DNA of 64,000 nt from Mycobacteriales bacterium (GCA_018376445.1 JAHABL010000002.1:62001-126000), one strand, 5' to 3'; shown: positions 35,733 to 45,261, numbered from the stretch's first letter. A program made the numbers and translations. Notes: generated from the letters alone by a model not told the origin.

Positions 35733-37667
35733 TTAAGCGTGTAGAGCCGCAAAAACCTTCTCAGCCCGCTGTCGACCGAAACCCGGGACTGTCGCGATCT
35801 CGTCAGCATTGGCCTCCCGCAGCTTCTTCATCGTCCCAAAATGGTCCATCAACGCTTGGTGCAGAGCGGGGCCAACCCCATCAATCCCCTCCAGCTCGGA
35901 GGCCACCATGTCCTTCGAGCGTCGCTTCCGGTGAAAGCTAATAGCTGTGCGGTGGGATTCATCGCGTATTCGCTGTAACAAATAGAGTGCTTCAGATTCA
36001 CGGGGCAAGATAAGAGGATCCTTCTCCCCCGGTATCCACACCTCCTCGAGGCGCTTTGCTAGACCAACGACGGGAACATCCGTAATACCAAGCTCTTTAA
36101 GAACTTCAGCAGCTGCAGCGGCCTGCGGAGAACCACCGTCCACGACAAACAGCTGAGGCGGATAAACGCTGCGCCGTCTAGATACATCCGTAACGCTTCC
36201 CTCACTATCCGGAACAGCGCGCGCATCCTCTCGATAATGCTTGAAACGCCGCAGTGTAACCTCCGCGATGGAGCCCACATCATTTGACTGCCCATCACCG
36301 GCTGCCTCTTTGATGAGATAGGTGCGGTAATCAGACTTTCGCGGTAACCCGTCTTCGAACACCACCAAGGATGCCACGACATTGGTGCCCTGAATATGGC
36401 TAATATCAGTACATTCAATACGCAGCGGTGGCTGCGGGAGGCCTAGATAAGTCTGGAGTTCTTCTATCGCCAATGAGCGAGACGTCAGATCGGATGCACG
36501 TTTTAACTTATGCTGGCGCAGTGATTCCGCAGCGTTCTCCGTCACCGTCTCCAGAATGCGGACGAGATCTCCCCGCTGAGGCTGGCGAATCTCCACACGA
36601 GTATTTCGGATTGTAGACAACTGCTCTGTCAGTTCTTCCGTGTGAGGAGGCAGTACCGGAACAAGAATCAGGCGCGGAATGTCACCCGGATGTGTGTTGT
36701 AGAACTGCGGAAGAAAACTCTCCACCACGTAAGGCAGAGCAGGATCGGACACATTATCCTCCCACTCTCCCAGATCGGACTCCCCTGTTTTCGATACCAC
36801 CCATCCCTGTTGGCCAACGATACGGCCATGTCGAAAACGGAAAAGTTGAACAGACGCTTCGATCTCATCAGACGCCACACCAATAACATCCGCATCTAGC
36901 GTCTCCTGCATCACTACAGTCTGCTTCTCCAATACCGCGTGTAAAGCGGCAATGTGGTCACGCAAACGCGCTGCCTTTTCAAAATCGAGGGAAGCGGCAG
37001 CTTCGTCCATTTCCGCGGTTAAGCTGCGAACAATTTCTTTGTCTTGGCCGCTGAGGAAACGCTCTAACTGCGCTATCAGTGCCTGATAGTCGGCAACATC
37101 AACCTGCCCTACACACGGTGCACAACACTTGCCAATGTAGCCTAACAGGCATGGGCGCCCTAAAGCGCTGTGTCGGTTAAACACTCCAGTCGTGCAAGTA
37201 CGAACCGGAAACACCTTCGTGAGTTGATCTAGAGTGTCACGTAACGCTCCGACTTTTGCATAAGGACCGAAGTAGCGTACGTTCTTCCGCCGGGCCCCCC
37301 GATAGACCCATACACGTGGATAAATATCTGCCGAGGAGATAGCGAGTAGCGGATAAGACTTATCGTCCCGGAACTGAATATTGAATCGTGGCGAAAAGTG
37401 CTGAATCCACGTCCACTCCAGCTGCAGCGCCTCGCCCTCATTGGACACCACAGTCCAATCAACACTAGCAGCCTGGCTCAGCATTCGACGTGAAAGCGGT
37501 CGAATACTCTCCTCCGAGACAAAGTAGGAGTTCAGCCGGTTACGGAGATTCTTTGCTTTTCCCACATAGATGACACGCCCATAGCTATCGCGAAATCGAT
37601 AGACCCCAGGCTTGGTGGGAATCGTTCCAGGGGCAGGGCGAAAATCTGCGGGACACCCCATGCCCAC
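35733..37667 (-). CDS. uvrC: Excinuclease ABC subunit C
   Basis: Makes the dual incisions in nucleotide excision repair. The 644-residue protein has an N-terminal GIY-YIG nuclease (PGVYRFRDSYGRVIYVGKA). A cysteine-rich patch (CLLGYIGKCCAPC) near 180 is the likely Fe-S site. The UVR motif lies around MDEAAASLDFEKAARLRDHI near 230, then the RNase H-like nuclease and a C-terminal helix-hairpin-helix pair (LEGIDGVGPA and TVPGFGRQRA). The GTG start shares one base with the ribH stop (TAGTG). Confidence 0.96.
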   Translation of the reverse strand: MGMGCPADFRPAPGTIPTKPGVYRFRDSYGRVIYVGKAKNLRNRLNSYFVSEESIRPLSRRMLSQAASVDWTVVSNEGEALQLEWTWIQHFSPRFNIQFRDDKSYPLLAISSADIYPRVWVYRGARRKNVRYFGPYAKVGALRDTLDQLTKVFPVRTCTTGVFNRHSALGRPCLLGYIGKCCAPCVGQVDVADYQALIAQLERFLSGQDKEIVRSLTAEMDEAAASLDFEKAARLRDHIAALHAVLEKQTVVMQETLDADVIGVASDEIEASVQLFRFRHGRIVGQQGWVVSKTGESDLGEWEDNVSDPALPYVVESFLPQFYNTHPGDIPRLILVPVLPPHTEELTEQLSTIRNTRVEIRQPQRGDLVRILETVTENAAESLRQHKLKRASDLTSRSLAIEELQTYLGLPQPPLRIECTDISHIQGTNVVASLVVFEDGLPRKSDYRTYLIKEAAGDGQSNDVGSIAEVTLRRFKHYREDARAVPDSEGSVTDVSRRRSVYPPQLFVVDGGSPQAAAAAEVLKELGITDVPVVGLAKRLEEVWIPGEKDPLILPRESEALYLLQRIRDESHRTAISFHRKRRSKDMVASELEGIDGVGPALHQALMDHFGTMKKLREANADEIATVPGFGRQRAEKVFAALHA

Positions 37668-38143
37668 TATCCCAACTGGCGAAGGCGCTTCAGCTCGCTG
37701 GCCACTTCCAACGCTGCAAAGGTAGCTTCGCCACCCTTATCCTCGACTGAATCTGCATAACCTGCACGGTCATGAGCCTGTTCCACGGTGTTCACGGTCA
37801 GCACAGCGTTTCCTACCGGAGTAGCTTCATCTAACGCCACACGCGTCAAGCCATCGGTGACAGATTGGCACACATAATCAAAATGGGCAGTGTCACCACG
37901 GATGACAACGCCAATTGCCACCACGGCATCATGGGTGCGGGCGAACTGCTGGGCTACCACGGGAAGTTCAATTGATCCAGCGACACGAGCGACATCAACG
38001 CTAGCACCGGTCTGTTCCGCCACCTCCCGAGCTCGGGCAAGCATCTGCTCACATAGGTCGCGATTCCACTGCGCGGCGACGATACCGACACGCATGCCAG
38101 TGGCGTCAAGAGTGGAGATACCTGGACGGCCTGCTTCTGCCAT
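37667..38143 (-). CDS. ribH: 6,7-dimethyl-8-ribityllumazine synthase
   Basis: Condenses the pyrimidine intermediate with 3,4-dihydroxy-2-butanone 4-phosphate, the penultimate step of riboflavin synthesis. From ATG 38143 (AAGGAG five bases upstream) the 158-residue protein has VAAQWNRDLCEQML, the phosphate region GSIELPVV and GVVIRGDTAHFDYVC with the catalytic histidine. The frame opens 21 codons earlier without homology. It is the downstream gene of the rib cluster and is coupled to uvrC. Confidence 0.96.
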   Translation of the reverse strand: MAEAGRPGISTLDATGMRVGIVAAQWNRDLCEQMLARAREVAEQTGASVDVARVAGSIELPVVAQQFARTHDAVVAIGVVIRGDTAHFDYVCQSVTDGLTRVALDEATPVGNAVLTVNTVEQAHDRAGYADSVEDKGGEATFAALEVASELKRLRQLG

Positions 38144-38254
38144 ATCTGCTCCTTGAATACACAAGTGGGGTCGTAAATACTCTCCCATCCTACCCAGCAC
38201 AGCCAAGGAAGCGACGAATCACCCACGCAAGGGCGCCACTACTAAGAACGCACC

Positions 38255-39619
38255 TTAATGGGAATGCTGATGGTGGGAACACCCACAGTCGCTATCACCA
38301 CAGTGATGGTGCGAGTCTTCACTATCAGTTGTGCGAGTGTGGTCATGGTCGATCCACGCCGAGCTTTGCGCATCACTTGATGCACTACCAACAATCGCGT
38401 CGAGATCCTCAAGGACATGGCCCATCCGATCCCGCTTAGTCCGCAAGTAGGTGAGGTTCTCAGGGGTGACATCTAACGGCAAATGAGCGCGTCCAGTGAT
38501 CTCAACTCCATAACCTTCTAGGCCTTCACGCTTGTCGGGGTTATTCGTCAGTAGACGCATGGAGCGTACACCGAGATCATAAAGAATCTGCGCCGCCGAC
38601 GCGTATTCACGTGCGTCTGCAGGCAATCCCAACTTGAGATTCGCGTCAACAGTATCTTCGCCCTCATCCTGCAAATGGTATGCACGCAGCTTGTTCAAAA
38701 GGCCAATTCCGCGACCTTCATGACCGCGGAGATAAAGAACAATGCCGCGGCCCTCTGCATCAATCATCTCAAGGGAACGGTGAAGTTGGGGCCCGCAATC
38801 GCAGCGTCGAGATCCGAAAACATCGCCGGTAAGACACTCCGAATGTACCCGTACCAATACGTCTCGCCCGTCGTTGGCGGAAACGTCACCTTTGACGATC
38901 GCGACATGTTCCTGGCCGTCAATTAAAGACCGGTAGCCGATAATTCGGAAGTTTCCGTAATTCGTTGGGAGACTTGCATCAGTGACTCGTTCTATCAGCT
39001 TCTCGTGTTGGCGCCGCCACTGGATCAGGTCCTTTATGGAGATCATCGACAGCCCCTGTGCCCGAGACCATTCACGCAGCTCTACGGCCCGTGCCATGGT
39101 GGTGGGATCTTTCTCGGAGACGATCTCACACAGTGCACCTGCAGGAGACAAGTCTGCTAAACGGGCAAGGTCAACCGAAGCTTCAGTGTGCCCGGCCCGC
39201 ATCAGTACCCCACCAGAAACAGCGCGGAGAGGCAAAACATGCCCAGGCCGGTTAAGGCTAGCGGGACCCGACGCAGGATCAGCCAAGGTGCGAATAGTCA
39301 GAGCACGGTCTGCAGCAGAGATCCCGGTAGTCGTTCCTTGTGCCGCATCTACAGTGATGGTGTAAGCGGTCTTTCGGGGGTCTTCACTGTGCGCCACCAT
39401 TGCTGGCAGGTGTAGACGATCGCACAGCTCACCATCCATCCCGACACAGATGTAGCCGGAGGTATAGCGAATCATAAAAGCAAGGAGCTGCGGTGTCGCC
39501 TTTTCGGCAGCAAAAATCAGGTCGCCTTCGTTTTCACGATTCTCATCGTCGACGACGACAACCGGCCGGCCGGCGCCGAAGTCGGCGATGGCCTGCTCAA
39601 TACTGTCGAATTCGATCAC
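38255..39619 (-). CDS. ribBA: Bifunctional RibBA with a His/Cys-rich C-terminal tail
   Basis: Combines DHBP synthase, which makes 3,4-dihydroxy-2-butanone 4-phosphate from ribulose-5-phosphate, with GTP cyclohydrolase II. Residues 1-205 are the DHBP domain, with DDENRENEGDL, RPGHVLPLRA and AGHTEA. Residues from about 210 to 405 are the cyclohydrolase, with zinc cysteines C252, C263 and C265 (SRRCDCGPQ) and LRGHEGRGIG. The tail, 425-454, contains nine histidines and three cysteines in 30 residues, not part of either catalytic domain. GTG start with AAGGAG about ten bases upstream. It follows a second DHBP synthase gene. Confidence 0.95.
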   Translation of the reverse strand: MIEFDSIEQAIADFGAGRPVVVVDDENRENEGDLIFAAEKATPQLLAFMIRYTSGYICVGMDGELCDRLHLPAMVAHSEDPRKTAYTITVDAAQGTTTGISAADRALTIRTLADPASGPASLNRPGHVLPLRAVSGGVLMRAGHTEASVDLARLADLSPAGALCEIVSEKDPTTMARAVELREWSRAQGLSMISIKDLIQWRRQHEKLIERVTDASLPTNYGNFRIIGYRSLIDGQEHVAIVKGDVSANDGRDVLVRVHSECLTGDVFGSRRCDCGPQLHRSLEMIDAEGRGIVLYLRGHEGRGIGLLNKLRAYHLQDEGEDTVDANLKLGLPADAREYASAAQILYDLGVRSMRLLTNNPDKREGLEGYGVEITGRAHLPLDVTPENLTYLRTKRDRMGHVLEDLDAIVGSASSDAQSSAWIDHDHTRTTDSEDSHHHCGDSDCGCSHHQHSH

Positions 39620-39664
39620 GGGTGGTGCGCTCCTTGGGGTCGGGGGACGTCCTCATCGTACTTG

Positions 39665-40294
39665 CTACTGTACTGGATCATGAACCCGTCGCCACTCCAC
39701 CAAATCAGCGATGGAAATCATCGCGATCTTATGGTGGTCGCACCATTCACGCAGTTCTTCTCGCCTCGCCATCGTCGTCGGGTCTTTTTCTGACACGATT
39801 TCACATAGTGCCGCTACTGGCTCATAGCCGGCGAGCCGAGCGAGATCAGACCCTGCCTCAGTGTGTCCTACTCGGTTAAATACGCCGCCTGCTACGGCGC
39901 GAAGCGGCAAAACATGGCCAGGTCGATGGAAGTCGCTCGCAACAGCCGCGGGATCACCGAGTTTCTTGATGGTGAGGGCTCGATCATGGGCAGAGATTCC
40001 AGTTGTGGTTCCTTCTGCTGCATCCACGGACACTGTGTAGGCAGTGAGGCGACGATCTTCACTCTTCTCCCACATAATGGGGAGAGCCAAACGATCGCAG
40101 ATGCTGGCATCCATACCGACACAGATATATCCCGAGGTGTAGCGGATCATAAAGGCAAGCAGCTCGGGAGTAGCCGCAGCAGCAGGGAAAATAAGGTCGC
40201 CTTCGTTTTCACGGTTGTCATCGTCGACGACAACAACGGGACGACCTTGTCGGAATTCTTCAATAGCAGTTTCGATGCTCTCGAAAAGGCTCAC
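39665..40294 (-). CDS. ribB: Second, stand-alone DHBP synthase (RibB)
   Basis: A 209-residue 3,4-dihydroxy-2-butanone 4-phosphate synthase without the cyclohydrolase domain, 45 bases upstream of ribBA. It keeps all visible active-site motifs: DDDNRENEGDLIF, CVGMDASICDRL, TTTGISAHDRA, RPGHVLPLRA and GHTEAGSD. It matches the RibBA N-terminal domain closely along its whole length, by eye well over half identical, so it looks like a tandem duplication. It may raise supply of the four-carbon unit, or be redundant. GTG start with a weak GAGAG upstream. Confidence 0.93.
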   Translation of the reverse strand: MSLFESIETAIEEFRQGRPVVVVDDDNRENEGDLIFPAAAATPELLAFMIRYTSGYICVGMDASICDRLALPIMWEKSEDRRLTAYTVSVDAAEGTTTGISAHDRALTIKKLGDPAAVASDFHRPGHVLPLRAVAGGVFNRVGHTEAGSDLARLAGYEPVAALCEIVSEKDPTTMARREELREWCDHHKIAMISIADLVEWRRVHDPVQ

Positions 40295-40379
40295 GATTTC
40301 GCTCTCGTTCTGTGGTGGTGACGTGTCTAGTATGGCCCATCAAGGCACGAACTAGAGAACTGGGATGGTGACAGATCTC

Positions 40380-40976
40380 TTACTTATAGGGAGTAAGGAG
40401 ATGATCGACATATTTGGCGATCGCGTCGACCTCCACGTTTACTAGGTCTCCCACCTGTGCATCCCCAAAGGTGGTTCGAGCAAGAGTTTCCGGGATAAGG
40501 GAAACCTCTGCCCAGCTATCCCCTACCGCAGAAACAGTGAGGGAAACACCATTAAGCGTGATGGAGCCTTTATATGCAACAAAGCGAAGGATGTCAGGGT
40601 GAAGGGAGATTCTAACAACGTGCTCTGAGCTGATGGAGGAGATAGGTGCGGTGGTATCCACATGACCCTGAACCATGTGGCCACCAAGTCGTTCTCCCAC
40701 TGCGATAGCACGTTCGAGATTCACGACGCTTCCAGGGGTGAGAGTCCCCAGCGCGGTAAGACGGAGCGTTTCGTGCATGACATCAGCGGTGAACCCGTTG
40801 CGAAGAATGTCAACGACAGTGAGACAAACACCGTTGACTGCAATGGAGTCGCCCTGGTCAGTTCCATCCATGACAGTAGAACACTCGACAGTGACACGCT
40901 GTAGGGGGCTGTCCGGCGTGCCACATTCCACTGCGTCGGCGAAGACTCCACGTTCTTCAACGATGCCAGTAAACAC
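40380..40976 (-). CDS. ribE: Riboflavin synthase (alpha chain)
   Basis: Dismutates two lumazine molecules to riboflavin. The 198-residue protein has the two similar lumazine-binding halves. It starts MFTGIVEERGVF, has VNGVCLTVV in the first half and LNGVSLTVSAVG in the second, and HMVQGHVDTTA between them. The GTG start shares one base with the ribD stop (TAGTG). The gene is named ribC in some actinobacterial annotations. Confidence 0.96.
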   Translation of the reverse strand: MFTGIVEERGVFADAVECGTPDSPLQRVTVECSTVMDGTDQGDSIAVNGVCLTVVDILRNGFTADVMHETLRLTALGTLTPGSVVNLERAIAVGERLGGHMVQGHVDTTAPISSISSEHVVRISLHPDILRFVAYKGSITLNGVSLTVSAVGDSWAEVSLIPETLARTTFGDAQVGDLVNVEVDAIAKYVDHLLTPYK

Positions 40977-42082
40977 TAGAGCTTCCTCTCCAAAACGAGT
41001 TTGAGGTCTGCTCCTACTCTCTCACAACTTACAAACTGAAAGCGCTGTGCGTTCGGCAAAGTGTCAATAAGTGAGCTATGAGCAGCAGAGAGTCCCTGCC
41101 CGAGAATCATCGGGGCAGTGTACATCAATACTCGATCAGCATAACCCCGGGCCAGTAGATCTCCCACCAACCGGGGGCCACCTTCCACCAAGACGTCTTG
41201 ATAGTCGGTGCCAGCAAAGTAGGCCAGTACGTCCTCCCACTTTCTGGTGCAAAGATGCGTCAAAGGCGCCGCCGCATACCCCTCGGGGATAACACAATTA
41301 GGAATTCCTGATGCTTGCATGCGCTCAATCTCGCCGGCAATGGCACTGGTACCAATGACGTAGCGATGCGGTTGATGGGGAAAGAGGTCGCCGTGCGGGT
41401 TACGAGCTGTCAACGCGGGATTATCTACCGCAAAGGTACCCGTTCCGACGACGATCGCATCTACTCGTGCCCGCTCAAGATGCGCGTCAGCACGGGCTTC
41501 TTCACCAGTAATCCACTGGCTCGTACCATCAATCGCAGCCGAAAAACCATCAAGAGTAGCAGCCATTTTAACGGTGACGCGTGGACGGCCCGTCTCTTGT
41601 TTATGAAGCCATGCCCCCAGACCGCCTTGCCGAACCTCGGCACGTTGGGTGCCGTCGAATTGCGTACAAGTCACTCCACGTGCTTCGAGGTAGTGCGCGC
41701 CGCCCCCAAACGAGGTGGTATCTGGAAAGGCGTAATGTAGTGCCGCTATTCCTGCTTCCGCCAAGGCATGTGAACAAGGGCCCGTCCTCCCCCAACTATT
41801 ACAGGGTTCGAGGGTGACGACAGCGGTCCCACGACGTGCCGCCTTGCCTGCCATCCGCAAAGCCTCGATTTCAGCATGGGGCCCACCAGGCGGCTGCGTA
41901 CATCCGATACCGCGCACATGGCCTTCTGCGTCAAGGATAACAGCGCCGACAGGGGGGTTCGGGGTACTCGACCCACGTGCGCACTCAGCGGCACGGATAG
42001 CGAGCCGGAGGGCTTCTGCTGGGCTGGCTGCTTGCCCCAGGTACGAAAGGACGGTCTCTGGGAGTTGTGGAGACGAGGTCAT
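40976..42082 (-). CDS. ribD: Bifunctional riboflavin deaminase-reductase RibD
   Basis: Deaminates and then reduces the pyrimidine intermediate of riboflavin. The N-terminal cytidine-deaminase-like domain has H69-A-E71, C94 and C103 as zinc site and proton donor. The usual EPCxHxGRTPPC reads EPCNSWGRTGPC, so serine replaces the customary histidine at 96. The reductase domain from about 165 has VTVKMAATLDG and LVEGGPRLVGDLL. It lies six bases after rpe. No FMN riboswitch is visible because rpe abuts it. Confidence 0.94.
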   Translation of the reverse strand: MTSSPQLPETVLSYLGQAASPAEALRLAIRAAECARGSSTPNPPVGAVILDAEGHVRGIGCTQPPGGPHAEIEALRMAGKAARRGTAVVTLEPCNSWGRTGPCSHALAEAGIAALHYAFPDTTSFGGGAHYLEARGVTCTQFDGTQRAEVRQGGLGAWLHKQETGRPRVTVKMAATLDGFSAAIDGTSQWITGEEARADAHLERARVDAIVVGTGTFAVDNPALTARNPHGDLFPHQPHRYVIGTSAIAGEIERMQASGIPNCVIPEGYAAAPLTHLCTRKWEDVLAYFAGTDYQDVLVEGGPRLVGDLLARGYADRVLMYTAPMILGQGLSAAHSSLIDTLPNAQRFQFVSCERVGADLKLVLERKL

Positions 42083-42088
42083 AACGCT

Positions 42089-42748
42089 TTATGCGACAGC
42101 TGCTTCTCGCAATTGTGCAATGGCGGCAGCGCGATCCGCCTGATTGTAGACGGCTGAGCCCGCAACAAAAGCATCCACACCAGCCTGGTAGGACACCCCG
42201 ATGGTATCGGTGGCAATACCACCGTCAATCTCGATTAACGTGGACAATCCCCGCCGATCGATTTCCTGGCGGAGAATTCGCGCTTTGTCGAGAACCTCCG
42301 GCATAAAGGACTGGCCGCCGAAACCAGGTTCGACACTCATAATGAGAACCATATCGACGTCATCCAAAATATCGAGGTAGGGCTCGATCGGAGTATCCGG
42401 TTTTACTGAGATCGCTGCTTTTGCCCCCATCTCCCGCAACGTACGACACAGTGCTGCAGGATCGGGAGAAGCCTCCACGTGGAACGTGACGGAGTACGCT
42501 CCTGCCTTAGCATAGTCAGGAGCCCACCGCTCTGGATCCTCGATCATTAAATGGACATCAAGGGGCATTTCTGTGATCTTGCCGACGGCCTTCATCACCG
42601 GCAAACCAAACGATAGATTGGGAACGAAGTGTCCGTCCATAACATCGACATGCACCCAATCTGCAGAAGCAATCGCAGCCACATCATCAGCAAGATGCGC
42701 GAAATCAGCAGAGAGGATGGACGGGGCAATAATCGGTTCACGTTGCAT
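42089..42748 (-). CDS. rpe: Ribulose-phosphate 3-epimerase
   Basis: Interconverts ribulose-5- and xylulose-5-phosphate. The 219-residue TIM barrel begins IIAPSILSADFAHL, with the metal and catalytic residues in HVDVMDGHFVPN and MSVEPGFGGQSF, and the phosphate loop IDGGIATDT. It sits between rsmB and ribD. Ribulose-5-phosphate is the substrate of the neighbouring ribB genes, so the placement makes metabolic sense. Confidence 0.97.
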   Translation of the reverse strand: MQREPIIAPSILSADFAHLADDVAAIASADWVHVDVMDGHFVPNLSFGLPVMKAVGKITEMPLDVHLMIEDPERWAPDYAKAGAYSVTFHVEASPDPAALCRTLREMGAKAAISVKPDTPIEPYLDILDDVDMVLIMSVEPGFGGQSFMPEVLDKARILRQEIDRRGLSTLIEIDGGIATDTIGVSYQAGVDAFVAGSAVYNQADRAAAIAQLREAAVA

Positions 42749-42757
42749 AGGTCAATC

Positions 42758-44308
42758 CTACTTCTGCACAGAAGGTGAGACCGGACGTTTGAGGAGCGAA
42801 ACGAACATCGCATCAGTCCCGTGACGGTGCGGCCATAGCTGAAGGAAAGGGGCACTAGTGACGTGCTGTGCTCCCTCACTTTGTGCCCATTCAGGCCACA
42901 GCGCAGTGGCGTCGAGAATATCGAGACCAGCTTCTACTGAGACATCTCGGATCACCGCCTCCGTCTCCCGTAGATGCGGGGAGCATGTGGAGTAGGCAAT
43001 GACTCCACCGGGACGCACTAAATGGGAGGCACTAATAAGCAGTTCGCGCTGCAAACGGGTGAGATCAGCGAGATCACTTGGCTGCCGGCGCCAGCGTGAC
43101 TCCGGTCGCCGGCGGAGCGAGCCGAGCCCCGAGCACGGTGCGTCAACCAGAATGCGGTCGAAACCGCCCTCCAGCCCAGTGTCACGGCCGTCAACTTCCA
43201 CGACTGTAACCGGTCGGCCTTCGCAGGCGTTCCGGACTAGATTCGCCCGGTGATGACTAGGCTCCACTGCGGTTACAGTCGCACCTGCGATTGCAGCCTC
43301 CGCACCCAAAAGTGCAGCCTTTCCCCCGGGTCCTGCGCAAAGGTCAAGCCAACGCCCTTGGTCCTCGCCGTCGAGCGGAGCTTTGCGAAGCGTCAGCGCC
43401 ACAATTTGCGAGCCCTCATCTTGCACCCTGGCATGCCCTTCGCGGACAACTTCAAGCCGGCCAGGGTCTCCACCATCTATGAGATGAACTGCATAGGGGC
43501 TCAGTAGACTGATGTCGCCGCCCGTCATTGCTGCGACTTCCTCGGCTGTAGCTTCTCCTGGCAGAGCCACCAGGTGAACGATGGGGCGAGAGTCATCCGC
43601 CGCAAGGGCAGCAGCAAGTTCTGCGGAATCCTCATCAACCCGCAATGCTCCCGCGAACGCTTCCGCGATCCAACGCGGATGGGCCGTGCGGTACGCCAAC
43701 GCCCCAAGGGGGTCCTGAGCAGCCTGTGGGCAGCAGCGTTCGTCCCATTCCTCCGGGGTGCTGCGCGAGATAGTTCGTAATACAGCATTGACGAAGCCCG
43801 CCGACCCCTGTCCACGCTCAGCTCGGACTAGCTCTGTCGAAGTGGAAACAGCAGCGTGCTGAGGAACACGCGTACGCAATAGCTGGTACGCGCCGAGGCG
43901 CAGGACATCGAGAAGGTCCCCATCAATTTCCTCAACTGGGCGATGCGCAGCTTCCGCGATAATTGCGTCGAGGAATCCTTGAGCCCGTACTGTACCGTTG
44001 GCGAGTTCCGTTGCGAAGGCAGCATCCTGCTTATTTAGATGGCGATGCCGTAGCTCCTGAGAAAGCATAATATTGGCGTACGCCCCATCCGCGCGCACGG
44101 CGCGGATGACGGTGAGTGCAGTCTCCCGTGCGGGATCTTTCACTACGGCACCACGACGCCGGTGAGCGTGACGCTGCTTCGGTGCAGAGTAACTGTTCCG
44201 TTTCTGCTGTCTCCGCTTCTTGGGTGTGGATTCAGCGGTTACTCGGGAAGGTTGTGCATTCTGCTGTTGGGCCGCAGTTTTGGAGCGGGATCGGAATCCA
44301 CCACTCAT
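42758..44308 (-). CDS. rsmB: 16S rRNA m5C967 methyltransferase RsmB
   Basis: Methylates a cytosine in 16S rRNA using SAM. The 516-residue protein has a basic N-terminal extension of about 55 residues (rich in Arg, Lys, Gln and His). A NusB-like RNA-binding domain follows (ARETALTVIRAVR onward), then the methyltransferase with SAM motif LDLCAGPGGKAALL and the two cysteines of RsmB enzymes in VDAPCSGLGSLRR and YSTCSPHL. ATG 44308 overlaps the fmt stop (ATGA) with GAGGTT upstream. The open frame 105 codons further upstream overlaps fmt and is not coding. Confidence 0.94.
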   Translation of the reverse strand: MSGGFRSRSKTAAQQQNAQPSRVTAESTPKKRRQQKRNSYSAPKQRHAHRRRGAVVKDPARETALTVIRAVRADGAYANIMLSQELRHRHLNKQDAAFATELANGTVRAQGFLDAIIAEAAHRPVEEIDGDLLDVLRLGAYQLLRTRVPQHAAVSTSTELVRAERGQGSAGFVNAVLRTISRSTPEEWDERCCPQAAQDPLGALAYRTAHPRWIAEAFAGALRVDEDSAELAAALAADDSRPIVHLVALPGEATAEEVAAMTGGDISLLSPYAVHLIDGGDPGRLEVVREGHARVQDEGSQIVALTLRKAPLDGEDQGRWLDLCAGPGGKAALLGAEAAIAGATVTAVEPSHHRANLVRNACEGRPVTVVEVDGRDTGLEGGFDRILVDAPCSGLGSLRRRPESRWRRQPSDLADLTRLQRELLISASHLVRPGGVIAYSTCSPHLRETEAVIRDVSVEAGLDILDATALWPEWAQSEGAQHVTSAPFLQLWPHRHGTDAMFVSLLKRPVSPSVQK

Positions 44309-45261
44309 TGCATAACCTCGTCTCCACGCAAATGAGCACCACGCGCCCAGTCTGCTGCGTTCATCATCTTTTTTCCTGGTGCCTGGATGGTAGCTAGTTG
44401 GATAGCGCCAGTCGCAGTTCCAACAAGCACATATTTGCCGGTAAAGAAGAGTTGACCGGGGGCTAGAGCGGCTCCAGAATTGGCGGGTTGCTGGGCAATC
44501 GCCGGAATGAGCGGGGTGGTGCCTCCGATCTTCAGTCGTGTTTCCCCTAGCATGGTCCATGCACCAGGACTCGGTGTCATCGCTCGAATATGTCGATCGA
44601 CAAGATGAGTTGGAAGTCCCCAACGAATACGGGCATCCTCGGTAGAGATCTTTGAGGTATAGCTCACTCCGACATGTGGTTGTGGAAGTGGTGTAAGAGA
44701 GCCATCTGCGATACCGTCCATGGTGTCAGTAAGGAGACGCGCGCCCTGTTCGGCAAGCCGCTGCATCAGCGTAGCGCTCGTGTCTGTGGGGCGAATGGTT
44801 TCGGTAACAGTACCAAAAATTGGGCCGCTATCCATCCCTTCATCGAGGCGGAAAGTGGTTGCACCGGATATCTCATCACCTGCCGCAATGGCAGATTGGA
44901 CGGGTGCTGCACCACGCCACTGGGGTAATAGGGAAAAGTGGAGATTAACCCATCCGTGCTGCGGGATCTCCAAGGCAGCTGGCCGGAGCAGTTGACCGTA
45001 AGCGACAACCGGGCAGCAGTCCGGCCGGTGGCTAGCGAGTTGTGCGAGAAAATCGGCATCGCTCGCTGAGTGTGGTTTGAGAATGGGAATCCCGTGCTCT
45101 TCAGCGCATAACGCCACAGGAGACGGACGAAGCTTACGGCCGCGACCATACGGGGCATCTGGTTGGGTAATAACCGCTACCACGTGATGGTGAGGAGAGT
45201 TGCAGAGAGCCTGCAATGATGGAACCGCCGCTTCCGGAGTTCCTGCGAAAACCAGCCGCAT
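44305..45261 (-). CDS. fmt: Methionyl-tRNA formyltransferase
   Basis: Formylates initiator Met-tRNA. The 318-residue protein starts MRLVFAGTPEAAVPSL and has the formyl-folate motif region FSLLPQWRGAAPVQ and LDEGMDSGPIFG with the catalytic aspartate nearby, followed by the C-terminal tRNA-binding domain. It is functionally paired with def directly upstream, which later removes the formyl group. It overlaps rsmB by four bases. Confidence 0.96.
   Translation of the reverse strand: MRLVFAGTPEAAVPSLQALCNSPHHHVVAVITQPDAPYGRGRKLRPSPVALCAEEHGIPILKPHSASDADFLAQLASHRPDCCPVVAYGQLLRPAALEIPQHGWVNLHFSLLPQWRGAAPVQSAIAAGDEISGATTFRLDEGMDSGPIFGTVTETIRPTDTSATLMQRLAEQGARLLTDTMDGIADGSLTPLPQPHVGVSYTSKISTEDARIRWGLPTHLVDRHIRAMTPSPGAWTMLGETRLKIGGTTPLIPAIAQQPANSGAALAPGQLFFTGKYVLVGTATGAIQLATIQAPGKKMMNAADWARGAHLRGDEVMQ

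Noticed and set aside
40295..40379. FMN riboswitch in the riboflavin cluster
   Set aside because: No gap in the cluster is long enough or carries the conserved RFN elements; ribD directly abuts rpe.
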